A stretch of DNA of 12,001 nt, from contig JADGIZ010000544.1 of NCBI GenBank assembly GCA_027604665.1, positions 1-12,001 on the forward strand. Reading direction: 5' to 3'. The position numbers and the translations under genes were made by a program. This DNA is from Polyrhizophydium stewartii. Lineage: Eukaryota; Chytridiomycota; Chytridiomycetes; Rhizophydiales. The notes beneath the pieces were generated by a model. The model had not been told where the DNA came from and searched no databases. It saw only the letters and a list, made by a program, of their open reading frames with translations. The first letter of the stretch is position 1. Each line of letters starts with the position of its first letter. This document shows positions 1-6,925 of the stretch, one piece after another.

Positions 1-392
1 GCGCTGCGCCATCCCCTCGCCCCCCCCCGCCGCAGCCCGGCGGTCGCCCGCGCCTGCGATGCCGCCGCAGCCCGCGCCGACCGCCGCCGCAGCCCGCAGG
101 CCGGAGGCCCCGGGCGTCGCCTCGTGCTGATGTCGTGCACCACGGCTGACAGCCATCGCCGTTTGCAGCCCCAGCTCGGCAGCCGCGCCTCCGCTGCGAC
201 CCTCGCTCCTGGACCTGCAGACGCTGAACCCGCCGCCGCTGGACCCGCTCGCTGCGCCCGGCTGCCCTGTCGCCTCCTCGCTCCAACCACTCGCGCACCT
301 GCGCATCGTCCCCATCGCCACCCACCCGCGAGCCGCACCAGCCCGCACCGCCCGACTTCCCGACGGCCCGGAGGCACCGTCTGCAAAAGCAC
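1..392. promoter_or_regulatory. Upstream region / 5' leader of receptor gene 1
   Basis: This 392-base, very C-rich stretch precedes the first receptor gene. It contains a nine-base C run (20-28) and three copies of a 12-base unit (see the repeat entry). An ATG at 130 opens a +1-frame reading frame that runs to 561 and overlaps the receptor start. Its product would be Arg/Pro/Ser/Ala-rich and looks like a frame shadow, but in a transcript starting upstream of 130 it would act as an upstream ORF. No TATA box or recognisable operator is seen. The promoter role is inferred from position only. Confidence 0.4.
28..96. repeat. Three copies of a GC-rich 12-mer
   Basis: The exact unit CGCCGCAGCCCG occurs at 28-39, 63-74 and 85-96, with copy starts 35 and 22 bases apart. 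Surrounding bases are partly similar (GCCGCCGC upstream of two copies). The sequence shows a short imperfect GC-rich tandem repeat. It may be simple low complexity rather than a functional array. Confidence 0.5.
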
Positions 393-1907
393 ATGGCCCC
401 GCCGCAGCTTGCGCCACCGTCGCTCGAATACGGCGTGCCGTTCAGCGGCGGCCTCACAACAGCCATCTTTGGCGTCGCCGCCACCGCCTCCATATTCAGC
501 ACCATCGTGCTCGCCGCGCTGCTCCGCCTGCCACGCTCGCCGTTCAACGTCTACTATGTAAACATCCTCGTCGCTGACGTCCTGATGGCGTTTGTATCTC
601 TCATTGCTTCGGCGGGGTCCCTTGGGCAGGGCAAGTCCATCTTTGCATCCCTCACCAACATGTGCTATCCATTCGTCGTCGCAGTCGAGGGCTCGCAGTA
701 CATCACCGCCCTGTCGCTCATCGCAATCGCTCTTGTCAACTGGACCGCCATCACCCAACGGGTCTCCAACATCAGCAACCACCACACCGATATCGGCATT
801 GCCGTCATCTGGGGCTTCACCGCGGCCGCCGTAATTGCGACGCTCCTGGTCTATCCCGTCTCACACATACCGAACCAGATCAACTGCTTCATCTACTCGG
901 GGCAGTCGTGGCCAGCCAGTCTCGCCGCTGCCGAAAACATCACGTCGACAAACGCAACCGCGAGCCCCGCCCCGCGAACCGGCGTGCCAATCGACATCAG
1001 CAGCAGGACCACGTACAACATTGGCACGGCTGGCAACCCGCTCCTTGTCATCAGCATCACGGTGCTCCTATCCACGCCGATCATCATCTCCATCATCTAC
1101 GCGCACATCTATGCCTACGTCGCGTCTGTGCGCCGCAATCTCGAGCAAGCTGTCCAAGACAGTCAGGTCACCCTGCCCGACGGCCATGTAGAGTCGGTTA
1201 TGTTCGAGGATGACGTCGTACTGCCAAAGCAGTTGTCGCCCGCAAAGCACTTTGAAGACACCTCTGCGGGTCGCAACCGAGGATCTTCCGCGTCAATCAA
1301 CAGCATGCCCATCGGCTCCCCGAGCGCATTGTCGGCGCAAGCGCCGAACCCGCTCTCCTTGCCAGTGCTCGTGCCGCCGCCCCCGTCTCCGTTGTCGCCG
1401 CTTCCGTCTCCACAAGCGCAACAGCAGCAAGAGCGACTTCGCTTCGTCCCGCCGCTGACAAAGGCTGCTATCGCGCCGATGCTCAGCGAGGGCATGCGCA
1501 ACCTCGCCTACCGCGGCATCATGACCACCATGGTTTTCTGTCTGCTCATCATCAGCACGATCGCGGCAAAGTTCTGGATGGTTACCAAGGGCTATCTGCC
1601 TGATAGCACATGGATGCTCGCGGGACAGCTCTTCTACCTTGCAACGGCCATATCCAATCCGGCCATCTTCATGGCATACGATCGCAACGTGCGCCAGTCC
1701 GTCGCAATCCTCCTCGGCGCGGCGCACGAGTCTGATACACCGACGGTTGCACGCCCGCGCTTCGAGCGCGCACCCAGGCGTGTTGGTGTTGAATATCCTA
1801 TCGAGGCGACCTCCGACATTGGATCAGTCCAGCTTGTTCAACTCCCCTGCCCCGTGCCGCCTGACCACGCAGCCTCGAGGCGTTCGCTTGATGCCACCCA
1901 GACCTAA
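393..1907 (+). CDS. Rhodopsin-like (class A) seven-transmembrane receptor 1
   Basis: Predicted 504-residue G-protein-coupled-receptor-like membrane protein. Seven hydrophobic segments lie at about 21-44, 52-76, 91-117, 134-156, 215-245, 370-396 and 404-429. Class A landmarks are Asp62 in TM2 (2.50), Cys91 at the start of TM3 (3.25) with partner Cys165 in extracellular loop 2, Trp140 in TM4 (4.50), and Asn422-Pro423 followed by Phe426 in TM7 (NPxxF for NPxxY), then a helix-8-like stretch. The DRY position reads Val-Asn-Trp (115-117), and TM6 lacks CWxP. Position 7.43 is Leu, so it cannot form the retinal Schiff base. Loop 2 has N-glycosylation sequons at Asn182 and Asn187. The third intracellular loop (about 246-369) is long, Pro/Ser/Gln-rich and probably regulatory. 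The ATG at 393 is the first that precedes TM1 in frame, and no intron is needed. A paralogue follows at 2350. Ligand and G-protein partner are unknown. Confidence 0.8.
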   Translation: MAPPQLAPPSLEYGVPFSGGLTTAIFGVAATASIFSTIVLAALLRLPRSPFNVYYVNILVADVLMAFVSLIASAGSLGQGKSIFASLTNMCYPFVVAVEGSQYITALSLIAIALVNWTAITQRVSNISNHHTDIGIAVIWGFTAAAVIATLLVYPVSHIPNQINCFIYSGQSWPASLAAAENITSTNATASPAPRTGVPIDISSRTTYNIGTAGNPLLVISITVLLSTPIIISIIYAHIYAYVASVRRNLEQAVQDSQVTLPDGHVESVMFEDDVVLPKQLSPAKHFEDTSAGRNRGSSASINSMPIGSPSALSAQAPNPLSLPVLVPPPPSPLSPLPSPQAQQQQERLRFVPPLTKAAIAPMLSEGMRNLAYRGIMTTMVFCLLIISTIAAKFWMVTKGYLPDSTWMLAGQLFYLATAISNPAIFMAYDRNVRQSVAILLGAAHESDTPTVARPRFERAPRRVGVEYPIEATSDIGSVQLVQLPCPVPPDHAASRRSLDATQT

Positions 1908-2349
1908 TCATGCAAGATATGAATGAACATTCTCCTGTCCGACGGACACCTCATAACAAACGTGTCCTCGCCACGCAAGATGCTAGCAGCACATGGATGC
2001 CACTCGCCAAGACGCCCATTCCGCTGCGAGACCTCCGCCCACAACTCGCCCTTTTTCTCCGCCCCGGCACTCCGACAGCGGCCGCTCGCGGGCGCCACCG
2101 CGCATCCCCGCCCGTCCACCCGCACGCCTCCGACTTACCGCAGCCGCCCGCCGACTCGTCGCCCCCGGCTCCGCTCAGCCTCGCCGCTCGAGACTCTGAG
2201 CCGTTCTCTGCGGGTTCCGCACGCCGGTGCCTCTGTCACGTCACTCCGTTCCCGCTCCTGCGCTCTGCGCTCGCAGCCGCCAGCCCCCACCCCTCTGCCA
2301 GCGCGCGGCGCACCGATCCAGGCCGCAAAGTCGCTCCGCGCCCCCTTTC
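1908..2349. promoter_or_regulatory. Intergenic region between the two receptor genes
   Basis: These 442 bases hold the 3' end of receptor gene 1 and the presumed promoter and leader of receptor gene 2. The + strand is strongly C-rich with pyrimidine stretches, as is common in fungal promoters. Several reading frames stay open here only because of the base composition; their translations are Arg/Pro/Ser-rich and resemble no protein. I see no RNA gene, repeat or clear poly(A) signal. Confidence 0.4.
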
Positions 2350-4026
2350 ATGTCGGCTTCAACCCGCGCGGCAGACCTCGCCAACCTGGCTGCCCTCGTC
2401 TGCTTCGACCCGTCGCTCTTTCGGACGCAGCTCACGGTCAACCTCATCGCAATCGCTGCCAATGTCGCCACGCTCTCTGCCATGGCACGCTTCAGCCGCT
2501 TCCCAGAGACACTGCTCAGCGCGAGCGTGCTCGTCGTCGATCTTGCTTTGTCGCTCTTTCTGTCCGGCGTCTCGATCGCATCGCTGGCGCAGGGCGTGCC
2601 CGCGCTATGGACTCCCGGAATGTGCCACCCCATGACGCTGCTCTACGAGGGCTCGCAGTACACCACGGCTCTCATGCTCGTAACAATCGCCGTGCTCAAT
2701 TGGCTCGTCGTCGCAAAGCATTACCCCGCAGTGTCGTTCCGTCTTGCAATATGCTGTATCGCCGCAGTCTGGGCCGTTGCAATGAGCATCATCGTGGCGA
2801 CATTTGCGACCATGTCTCTTCAACCAACACCAAACGGTATCATGTGCTTTGCCACCATGGGCAGCCCGATTTCGATCAACTCGCCATACATTGTGCCAGC
2901 CAACGCGACCCGCCCGGCCCGCCATGCAACTTTGCCCGATCCACCAGAATGCACCTCCAAATCTACGGGTAGTGGGGTTTCTGCCGAATCAGATTACAGC
3001 CCACCGTGCTGCAAGGCTGCGCCAGAGTCGCCTGCTGCAAGAAGCGATGCACCATCGAGCTCTGGCAATCCGCCGCAAAGCGCACGAGCGCATCATCTTG
3101 ACGGACCACGTGGCTCACCGCCGTGCATATCGGCAAGCTCATGGGAGGATGACTCGGCTCCAAAGGAGCAACGATCATTTACGGCGGCGCCAAGCGCAGC
3201 AGATGCAAGGGCCGGCTCGACGGGTCACAGCGGCGCGAAGCACGCCAACGCGAGCACCGGCGGCACAACGACCGGCGCAGCCAATGCAACGGACAGAAAC
3301 CCGACAGCCCGTTCATACGACAGCAAAGGCGACTGGCGCAAGCGGGCTCGCTTCAACCCTCTCCTTGTCGTGGCCACGATCCTGCTTTGCCTTACGCCGG
3401 TCGTTGTGATATGGGCTTACGCAAGCATCAACGCGCGTGTTCGGGCGATCCAGCGGAGCGTGCACTCCATCATTGTTGCGCCGGCGCCTAACGGCACAGG
3501 GAGCTTCGAGGACCTCGGACAGGACTTGCCGCGAGCGAGCCCATCCACGGAGACAAGCGCCAGCACTGGGTCCGCGCTGCGCCTCGGCTGGTCGTGCCAG
3601 CGGCGCAAGGGCAAGTTCGATTCTGCCGTGCGCAACCTGGCTTTGCGCAGCTTCGTGACGACGCTGGTGTTTGTGGCCTTTTGGGGTGCCAAGATGGCCA
3701 CCAAGCTCGTCTACTTTTTCGGCGAGGCCAACATCTCGATTCAGCTTCTGACGATCGGTCACTTTTTGTATCTGTCGACAACGGTTCTGAACCCGCTTAT
3801 CTTTCTGATGTACGACCAGCGGTTGCAGAGCGGTATCGCCGAGCTTGCTGCGCCGGCGATTCTCCGTGTCATGGCCGATGCCCAGTCGAGAATGTCGCCT
3901 GGATTCATCGGCCGACGTCAACAAGCTGATGCTTCGGCCGGCGACGCATGCGCGGGGAGCGTCCACTCCGATGATGCGCCGCGCAGCCAATCTGCCGCCG
4001 CTGCGCATGCTGTCGAGATGGCGTGA
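2350..4026 (+). CDS. Rhodopsin-like (class A) seven-transmembrane receptor 2
   Basis: Predicted 558-residue paralogue of the preceding receptor. Membrane segments lie at about 26-49, 54-78, 92-121, 131-154, 336-362, 429-456 and 464-489. Visible landmarks are Asn38 in TM1 (1.50-like), Asp64 (2.50), Cys92 (3.25) with Cys166 in loop 2, Trp141 (4.50), and Asn481-Pro482 with Phe485 (NPxxF). The DRY position reads Leu-Asn-Trp (116-118) and 7.43 is Leu, so it is not an opsin. TM3 shares EGSQY-x-TAL and the final NW with gene 1, and 17 bases are identical (2646-2662 versus 686-702). Loop 2 is about 180 residues, Ser/Thr/Ala-rich, with sequons at Asn185, Asn300 and Asn312. An unremoved intron there cannot be excluded, but I found no convincing branch site. 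The frame is open from 2227, but its only ATG before TM1 is at 2350. Ligand unknown. Confidence 0.78.
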   Translation: MSASTRAADLANLAALVCFDPSLFRTQLTVNLIAIAANVATLSAMARFSRFPETLLSASVLVVDLALSLFLSGVSIASLAQGVPALWTPGMCHPMTLLYEGSQYTTALMLVTIAVLNWLVVAKHYPAVSFRLAICCIAAVWAVAMSIIVATFATMSLQPTPNGIMCFATMGSPISINSPYIVPANATRPARHATLPDPPECTSKSTGSGVSAESDYSPPCCKAAPESPAARSDAPSSSGNPPQSARAHHLDGPRGSPPCISASSWEDDSAPKEQRSFTAAPSAADARAGSTGHSGAKHANASTGGTTTGAANATDRNPTARSYDSKGDWRKRARFNPLLVVATILLCLTPVVVIWAYASINARVRAIQRSVHSIIVAPAPNGTGSFEDLGQDLPRASPSTETSASTGSALRLGWSCQRRKGKFDSAVRNLALRSFVTTLVFVAFWGAKMATKLVYFFGEANISIQLLTIGHFLYLSTTVLNPLIFLMYDQRLQSGIAELAAPAILRVMADAQSRMSPGFIGRRQQADASAGDACAGSVHSDDAPRSQSAAAAHAVEMA

Positions 4027-4044
4027 CGGGCATGGGCCACATGA

Positions 4045-5211
4045 ATGAAGCAATGCCTCCGACTTTGCCATCCGTCCGGAATGCAAGGCCAGGCGGCCCA
4101 CAACCCGACCGCCGGCGCACGCCGCACCGAGCGCACCGTGCATGCCAAGGCGGCCGACAGGCGGCCCGTGTTCAAGCACGTCCTCGGGCAGCCGCTGGTG
4201 ATGGACTGGTGCGCCGCAGGCCCAAGTCGGAGCAGCCTGCCGGTGATGCTGACGTTGCACGGCGTTGCGTGTGTGCCGGGGGGGGGGCCAAGGCCGACAG
4301 TCAGCGAGGATGCGCAGGCTGCCATCTTCGACGAGCTACAAGAGAGCCTCGGGCCAGCTGTCGCTGCGCGCAAGGCGCTGGCCCAGCAGCGTCGGCGCGA
4401 GCGCTCCAACGCACGAAAGGCGGCAGCGGGCAGCGACATGGAGACGGACACCGGAACCGACGGCAAGCCGTCTCGGCGCCGCAAGCGGGGGGCAGCAGCG
4501 AATGCCGGCAAGGCCACACTGCCTGACGGCGCGGAGGCCGCTGTCAAGCGCGCACGCTGCGAGATCGATCCGGAGACAGCCTCGTTGCCCGAGCCTTTGC
4601 GCGGGATCGTCGCTGGCATCAACGCCGTGACGGTCCAACTCGAGAAACTGGTTGCTCGGCAGGCAGCTGTATCTCGGGAGAAAGGCGGCTCGGCGACCGC
4701 AGGCAGCGGCGCAGCGTCAGACTTGTCGGCCGATCACAAGCCGGACTTGCGCTGCGTGCTTGTCTGCCGCGGCGACATGCCCGCCGGCCACCTCTACGCG
4801 CACCTGCCTGCGATGGCGGCGCTGCTGGATCCGCAGGTGCGCATGTGCGCGCTCTCCGCTGGCGCAGAGCGCAAGCTCGCCGACACCCTCGGCTTAAAGC
4901 GTGCGAGCGTCGTCGGCGTCCGTTCTGGCGTCCCGAGCCTTGAGCGCCTATGCGAGCTCGTCGAGGCTTCGACCACGCCATTGAAAGCGCCGTGGCTAAA
5001 GAAGGCATCGACGACGTCCTTTGTGCCCACGCAGATCCGGGTCATCGCCACGAGCGCGCCGATCAAGCCTCGAGGAGGCACGGCAAGCAGCCGCCCGCAG
5101 GCCAAGGCATCTGGCGCGCAGGTCGAGAGCGACGCACCAGCTGCGGTCCAGCAGGCCAGGGTTTCCCGAGATGGCGGCGGTCCGTCTGGTGCAGAGCAGG
5201 ATCACAAATGA
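4045..5211 (+). CDS. POP3: RNase P/MRP protein subunit Pop3 (L7Ae/Rpp38-like)
   Basis: Predicted 388-residue subunit of nuclear RNase P and RNase MRP, which process pre-tRNA 5' ends and pre-rRNA. The N-terminal Pop3 signature is PVFKHVLGQPLVMDW (41-55). The L7Ae-fold part starts with a GINAVTVQLE segment (191-200), matching the GVNEVTRALE-type motif of human Rpp38. It continues with LRCVLVCRGD (235-244), an AHLPAMAALL helix (252-261) and LGLKRASVVGV (282-292). Near the end are PWL (316-318) and VPTQIRV (327-333), also typical of fungal Pop3. A long Ala/Arg/Lys-rich linker (about 100-180) includes a nuclear-localisation-like SRRRKR (143-148). A second insert (about 202-231) splits the L7Ae part. 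The start at 4045 lies 18 bases after the receptor stop; the next in-frame ATG at 4081 is equally plausible. No intron is seen. Confidence 0.85.
   Translation: MKQCLRLCHPSGMQGQAAHNPTAGARRTERTVHAKAADRRPVFKHVLGQPLVMDWCAAGPSRSSLPVMLTLHGVACVPGGGPRPTVSEDAQAAIFDELQESLGPAVAARKALAQQRRRERSNARKAAAGSDMETDTGTDGKPSRRRKRGAAANAGKATLPDGAEAAVKRARCEIDPETASLPEPLRGIVAGINAVTVQLEKLVARQAAVSREKGGSATAGSGAASDLSADHKPDLRCVLVCRGDMPAGHLYAHLPAMAALLDPQVRMCALSAGAERKLADTLGLKRASVVGVRSGVPSLERLCELVEASTTPLKAPWLKKASTTSFVPTQIRVIATSAPIKPRGGTASSRPQAKASGAQVESDAPAAVQQARVSRDGGGPSGAEQDHK
4278..4287. repeat. Ten-base G homopolymer inside POP3
   Basis: A run of ten G lies in the coding sequence of POP3, encoding part of a Gly-Gly-Gly stretch (residues 79-81). 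The frame is consistent before and after it, since both Pop3 signatures lie in the same frame, so the length appears correct in this assembly. It is a likely site of sequencing error or slippage. Confidence 0.8.
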
Positions 5212-5587
5212 AGCTGAACCGAGCGGGTTTGTTGGGAATCTGATGCCGCGCTCTTGTGATTCACGTTTACGGAGGCGGCGCCTTTGCATTTTATGCTCAC
5301 CTGTGGTGTCTCGCGTCGAGAGCACAGATGTAGCAAGTAACAGTTCGGATTTGCTTGCCGTGGAGTGAAGGACGGCTTGAGCAGGAAGGGGTGGGAGTGC
5401 GGTTCGCGCGAGCACCGCCATGTGCGCGGGAGACGCGTCCATCCACGCTCCGCACATCCACGGCCTGCGCCGCAACCATGGGATCCTGCGCGGCGCTTCA
5501 ACGCTTCTTTCCCCAGGTCTCGCTTGCATCCCTCCAGGCCCGCCTTGGTGAACAGCATAGACCGACACTTGACCCGCACCAGCTCAC
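5212..5587. promoter_or_regulatory. Intergenic region POP3 - hypothetical gene
   Basis: 376 bases holding the POP3 3' end and the presumed promoter of the next gene. The first 150 bases are less GC-rich than the flanking genes. The last 80 or so are pyrimidine-rich on the + strand, as expected for a fungal leader. No RNA gene, repeat or recognisable transcription-factor site was found. Open frames on the minus strand have no family resemblance. Confidence 0.35.
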
Positions 5588-6925
5588 ATGCCGCGCGCCT
5601 TCAAGCCTCGCCGCCTCTCGGGCGAAATCTCTGATGCGGCTGCAAGGATCCCCGTCCAGCAGGCACGCCAGCCGGGTACCCCCGCAGGAATTGCAGTCAA
5701 AGCATCCAAAGTCGATCCCCCCGGTTTGGCTCGCTCGACGCTCAAGGAGAGGCTGCGCATGCGGATCCATGCCGCACCCGAACCAACGACGCTCGCGTGC
5801 GCATCGGTCCCAGCCAAACCAACCCATATTGCAGGCAATAGCGCCTTCCCAGAGTCTGCGTCGAGAGCCAATGCAGCTCTCGCGGACGGAAATATGGATT
5901 TCTGGAGCACTTCAACACTCTATCAACCTCACGCTGGCCAGCCTGTGGTTCTCCCGCCGTTTGAGTCTATCCATCTCGGCGCCATGAGCTCTACTCCTGC
6001 GCTGCCTGCGTCGATCGCACACCCGGCTCTGCGAGTATCGGTCTCGGACCTTGTCCCTCCAGAAGGACCTGTTGTGGTAGCATATGATATCAGCGGTGCG
6101 TCGCATCCGACAGGAGCACCTTCAATCACGCTGCAGGCTCCCGACCCCGCTACCCCCGACGGAGTCATGACTGCCTCGACCAGCACGCATGATGCAGAGT
6201 TGATGTCGTTGCATTCCGATCAGGACAGCGTCGCACCGCGATCCGCCGTGCTCGAGTGTAACACGGATATTTGGACAGTCGGCGGCGGCGTTCTTAAGAT
6301 CGACGGGCATCAGCATCTCGGGATGTTTGCCGCACAGCCAGCTGTGTTTGAGCCAATGCCGGCTCTCGATCTCACAAGATCGTCGCAACGCTGCATCACC
6401 AATCCAACATCATGCGACATGCAGCTTTGCTTGACCGGTATGGATCGATGGGCAGGACAGCAATTCGCAGCTCCCAGCCCTACACCCCCACGGGCCGATG
6501 GCGCAGATGTCTACGGTGCCGAAGCGTCGTTGTCGAGCAGCATTGCAACAGCGACGATGGCTTCGACAAGCACCTGCGCTGGACTCCAAGCCAGCACATC
6601 GGCCAGAGGACACAATAACGGCTGCATCCTCGGAATGAGCAGCAGCGCCAGCTGCTTGCTGCAGGCCAGAAGCATCGGCGTTGAATTCTACGCAGCTGCC
6701 ACAGATGCGCAGCAGCCATCGTCGGTGTTTCTTGTCGAGGCCCAGGATTCCAAGGCTTCGACGTCTCGCTCAGCGCAGCCCATCGAGAGTGTCGAATGGC
6801 GTATCCCGAGAGGCGCCCGACTCGAGCGCACCGAGATCAACATCAGCACCACGAGCCTGCTGCAGTCTGTCTTTGGAATCTCGCTGTCAGGTGAAGCGAT
6901 GCTAGGCGAGCCGCAAAAATTCTAA
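5588..6925 (+). CDS. Uncharacterised Ser/Thr/Ala-rich protein
   Basis: Intronless 445-residue reading frame; I do not recognise a family. The first 60 or so residues are the most ordered-looking part: basic (MPRAFKPRR), then a segment with KASKVDPP (38-45) and a charged helix STLKERLRMRI (50-60). The rest is Ser/Thr/Ala/Pro-rich with scattered short hydrophobic patches, for example around 107-130 and near the C terminus (LLQSVFGISL). There is no signal peptide, membrane segment, coiled coil or catalytic motif. The first ATG after the pyrimidine-rich leader was chosen. It ends 1068 bases before the next gene. It is accepted as a gene because of its length, single ATG-to-stop frame and position in a same-strand gene row. 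It could still be one exon of a larger gene. No function is assigned. Confidence 0.6.
   Translation: MPRAFKPRRLSGEISDAAARIPVQQARQPGTPAGIAVKASKVDPPGLARSTLKERLRMRIHAAPEPTTLACASVPAKPTHIAGNSAFPESASRANAALADGNMDFWSTSTLYQPHAGQPVVLPPFESIHLGAMSSTPALPASIAHPALRVSVSDLVPPEGPVVVAYDISGASHPTGAPSITLQAPDPATPDGVMTASTSTHDAELMSLHSDQDSVAPRSAVLECNTDIWTVGGGVLKIDGHQHLGMFAAQPAVFEPMPALDLTRSSQRCITNPTSCDMQLCLTGMDRWAGQQFAAPSPTPPRADGADVYGAEASLSSSIATATMASTSTCAGLQASTSARGHNNGCILGMSSSASCLLQARSIGVEFYAAATDAQQPSSVFLVEAQDSKASTSRSAQPIESVEWRIPRGARLERTEINISTTSLLQSVFGISLSGEAMLGEPQKF

Noticed and set aside
2227..2349. N-terminal extension of receptor 2 upstream of 2350
   Set aside because: The in-frame codon at 2227 is GTG, and the extension is Arg/Pro-rich without a signal peptide. 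The first in-frame ATG is 2350.
1910..2972. Overlapping + strand frames in the receptor intergenic region
   Set aside because: They run into the receptor-2 gene in the wrong frame and are Arg/Pro/Ser-rich; no ATG context or domain supports them.
3313..4260. 315-codon minus-strand open frame opposite receptor 2 and POP3
   Set aside because: It overlaps two well-supported + strand genes and encodes a His/Arg/Gly-rich low-complexity chain; a shadow frame.
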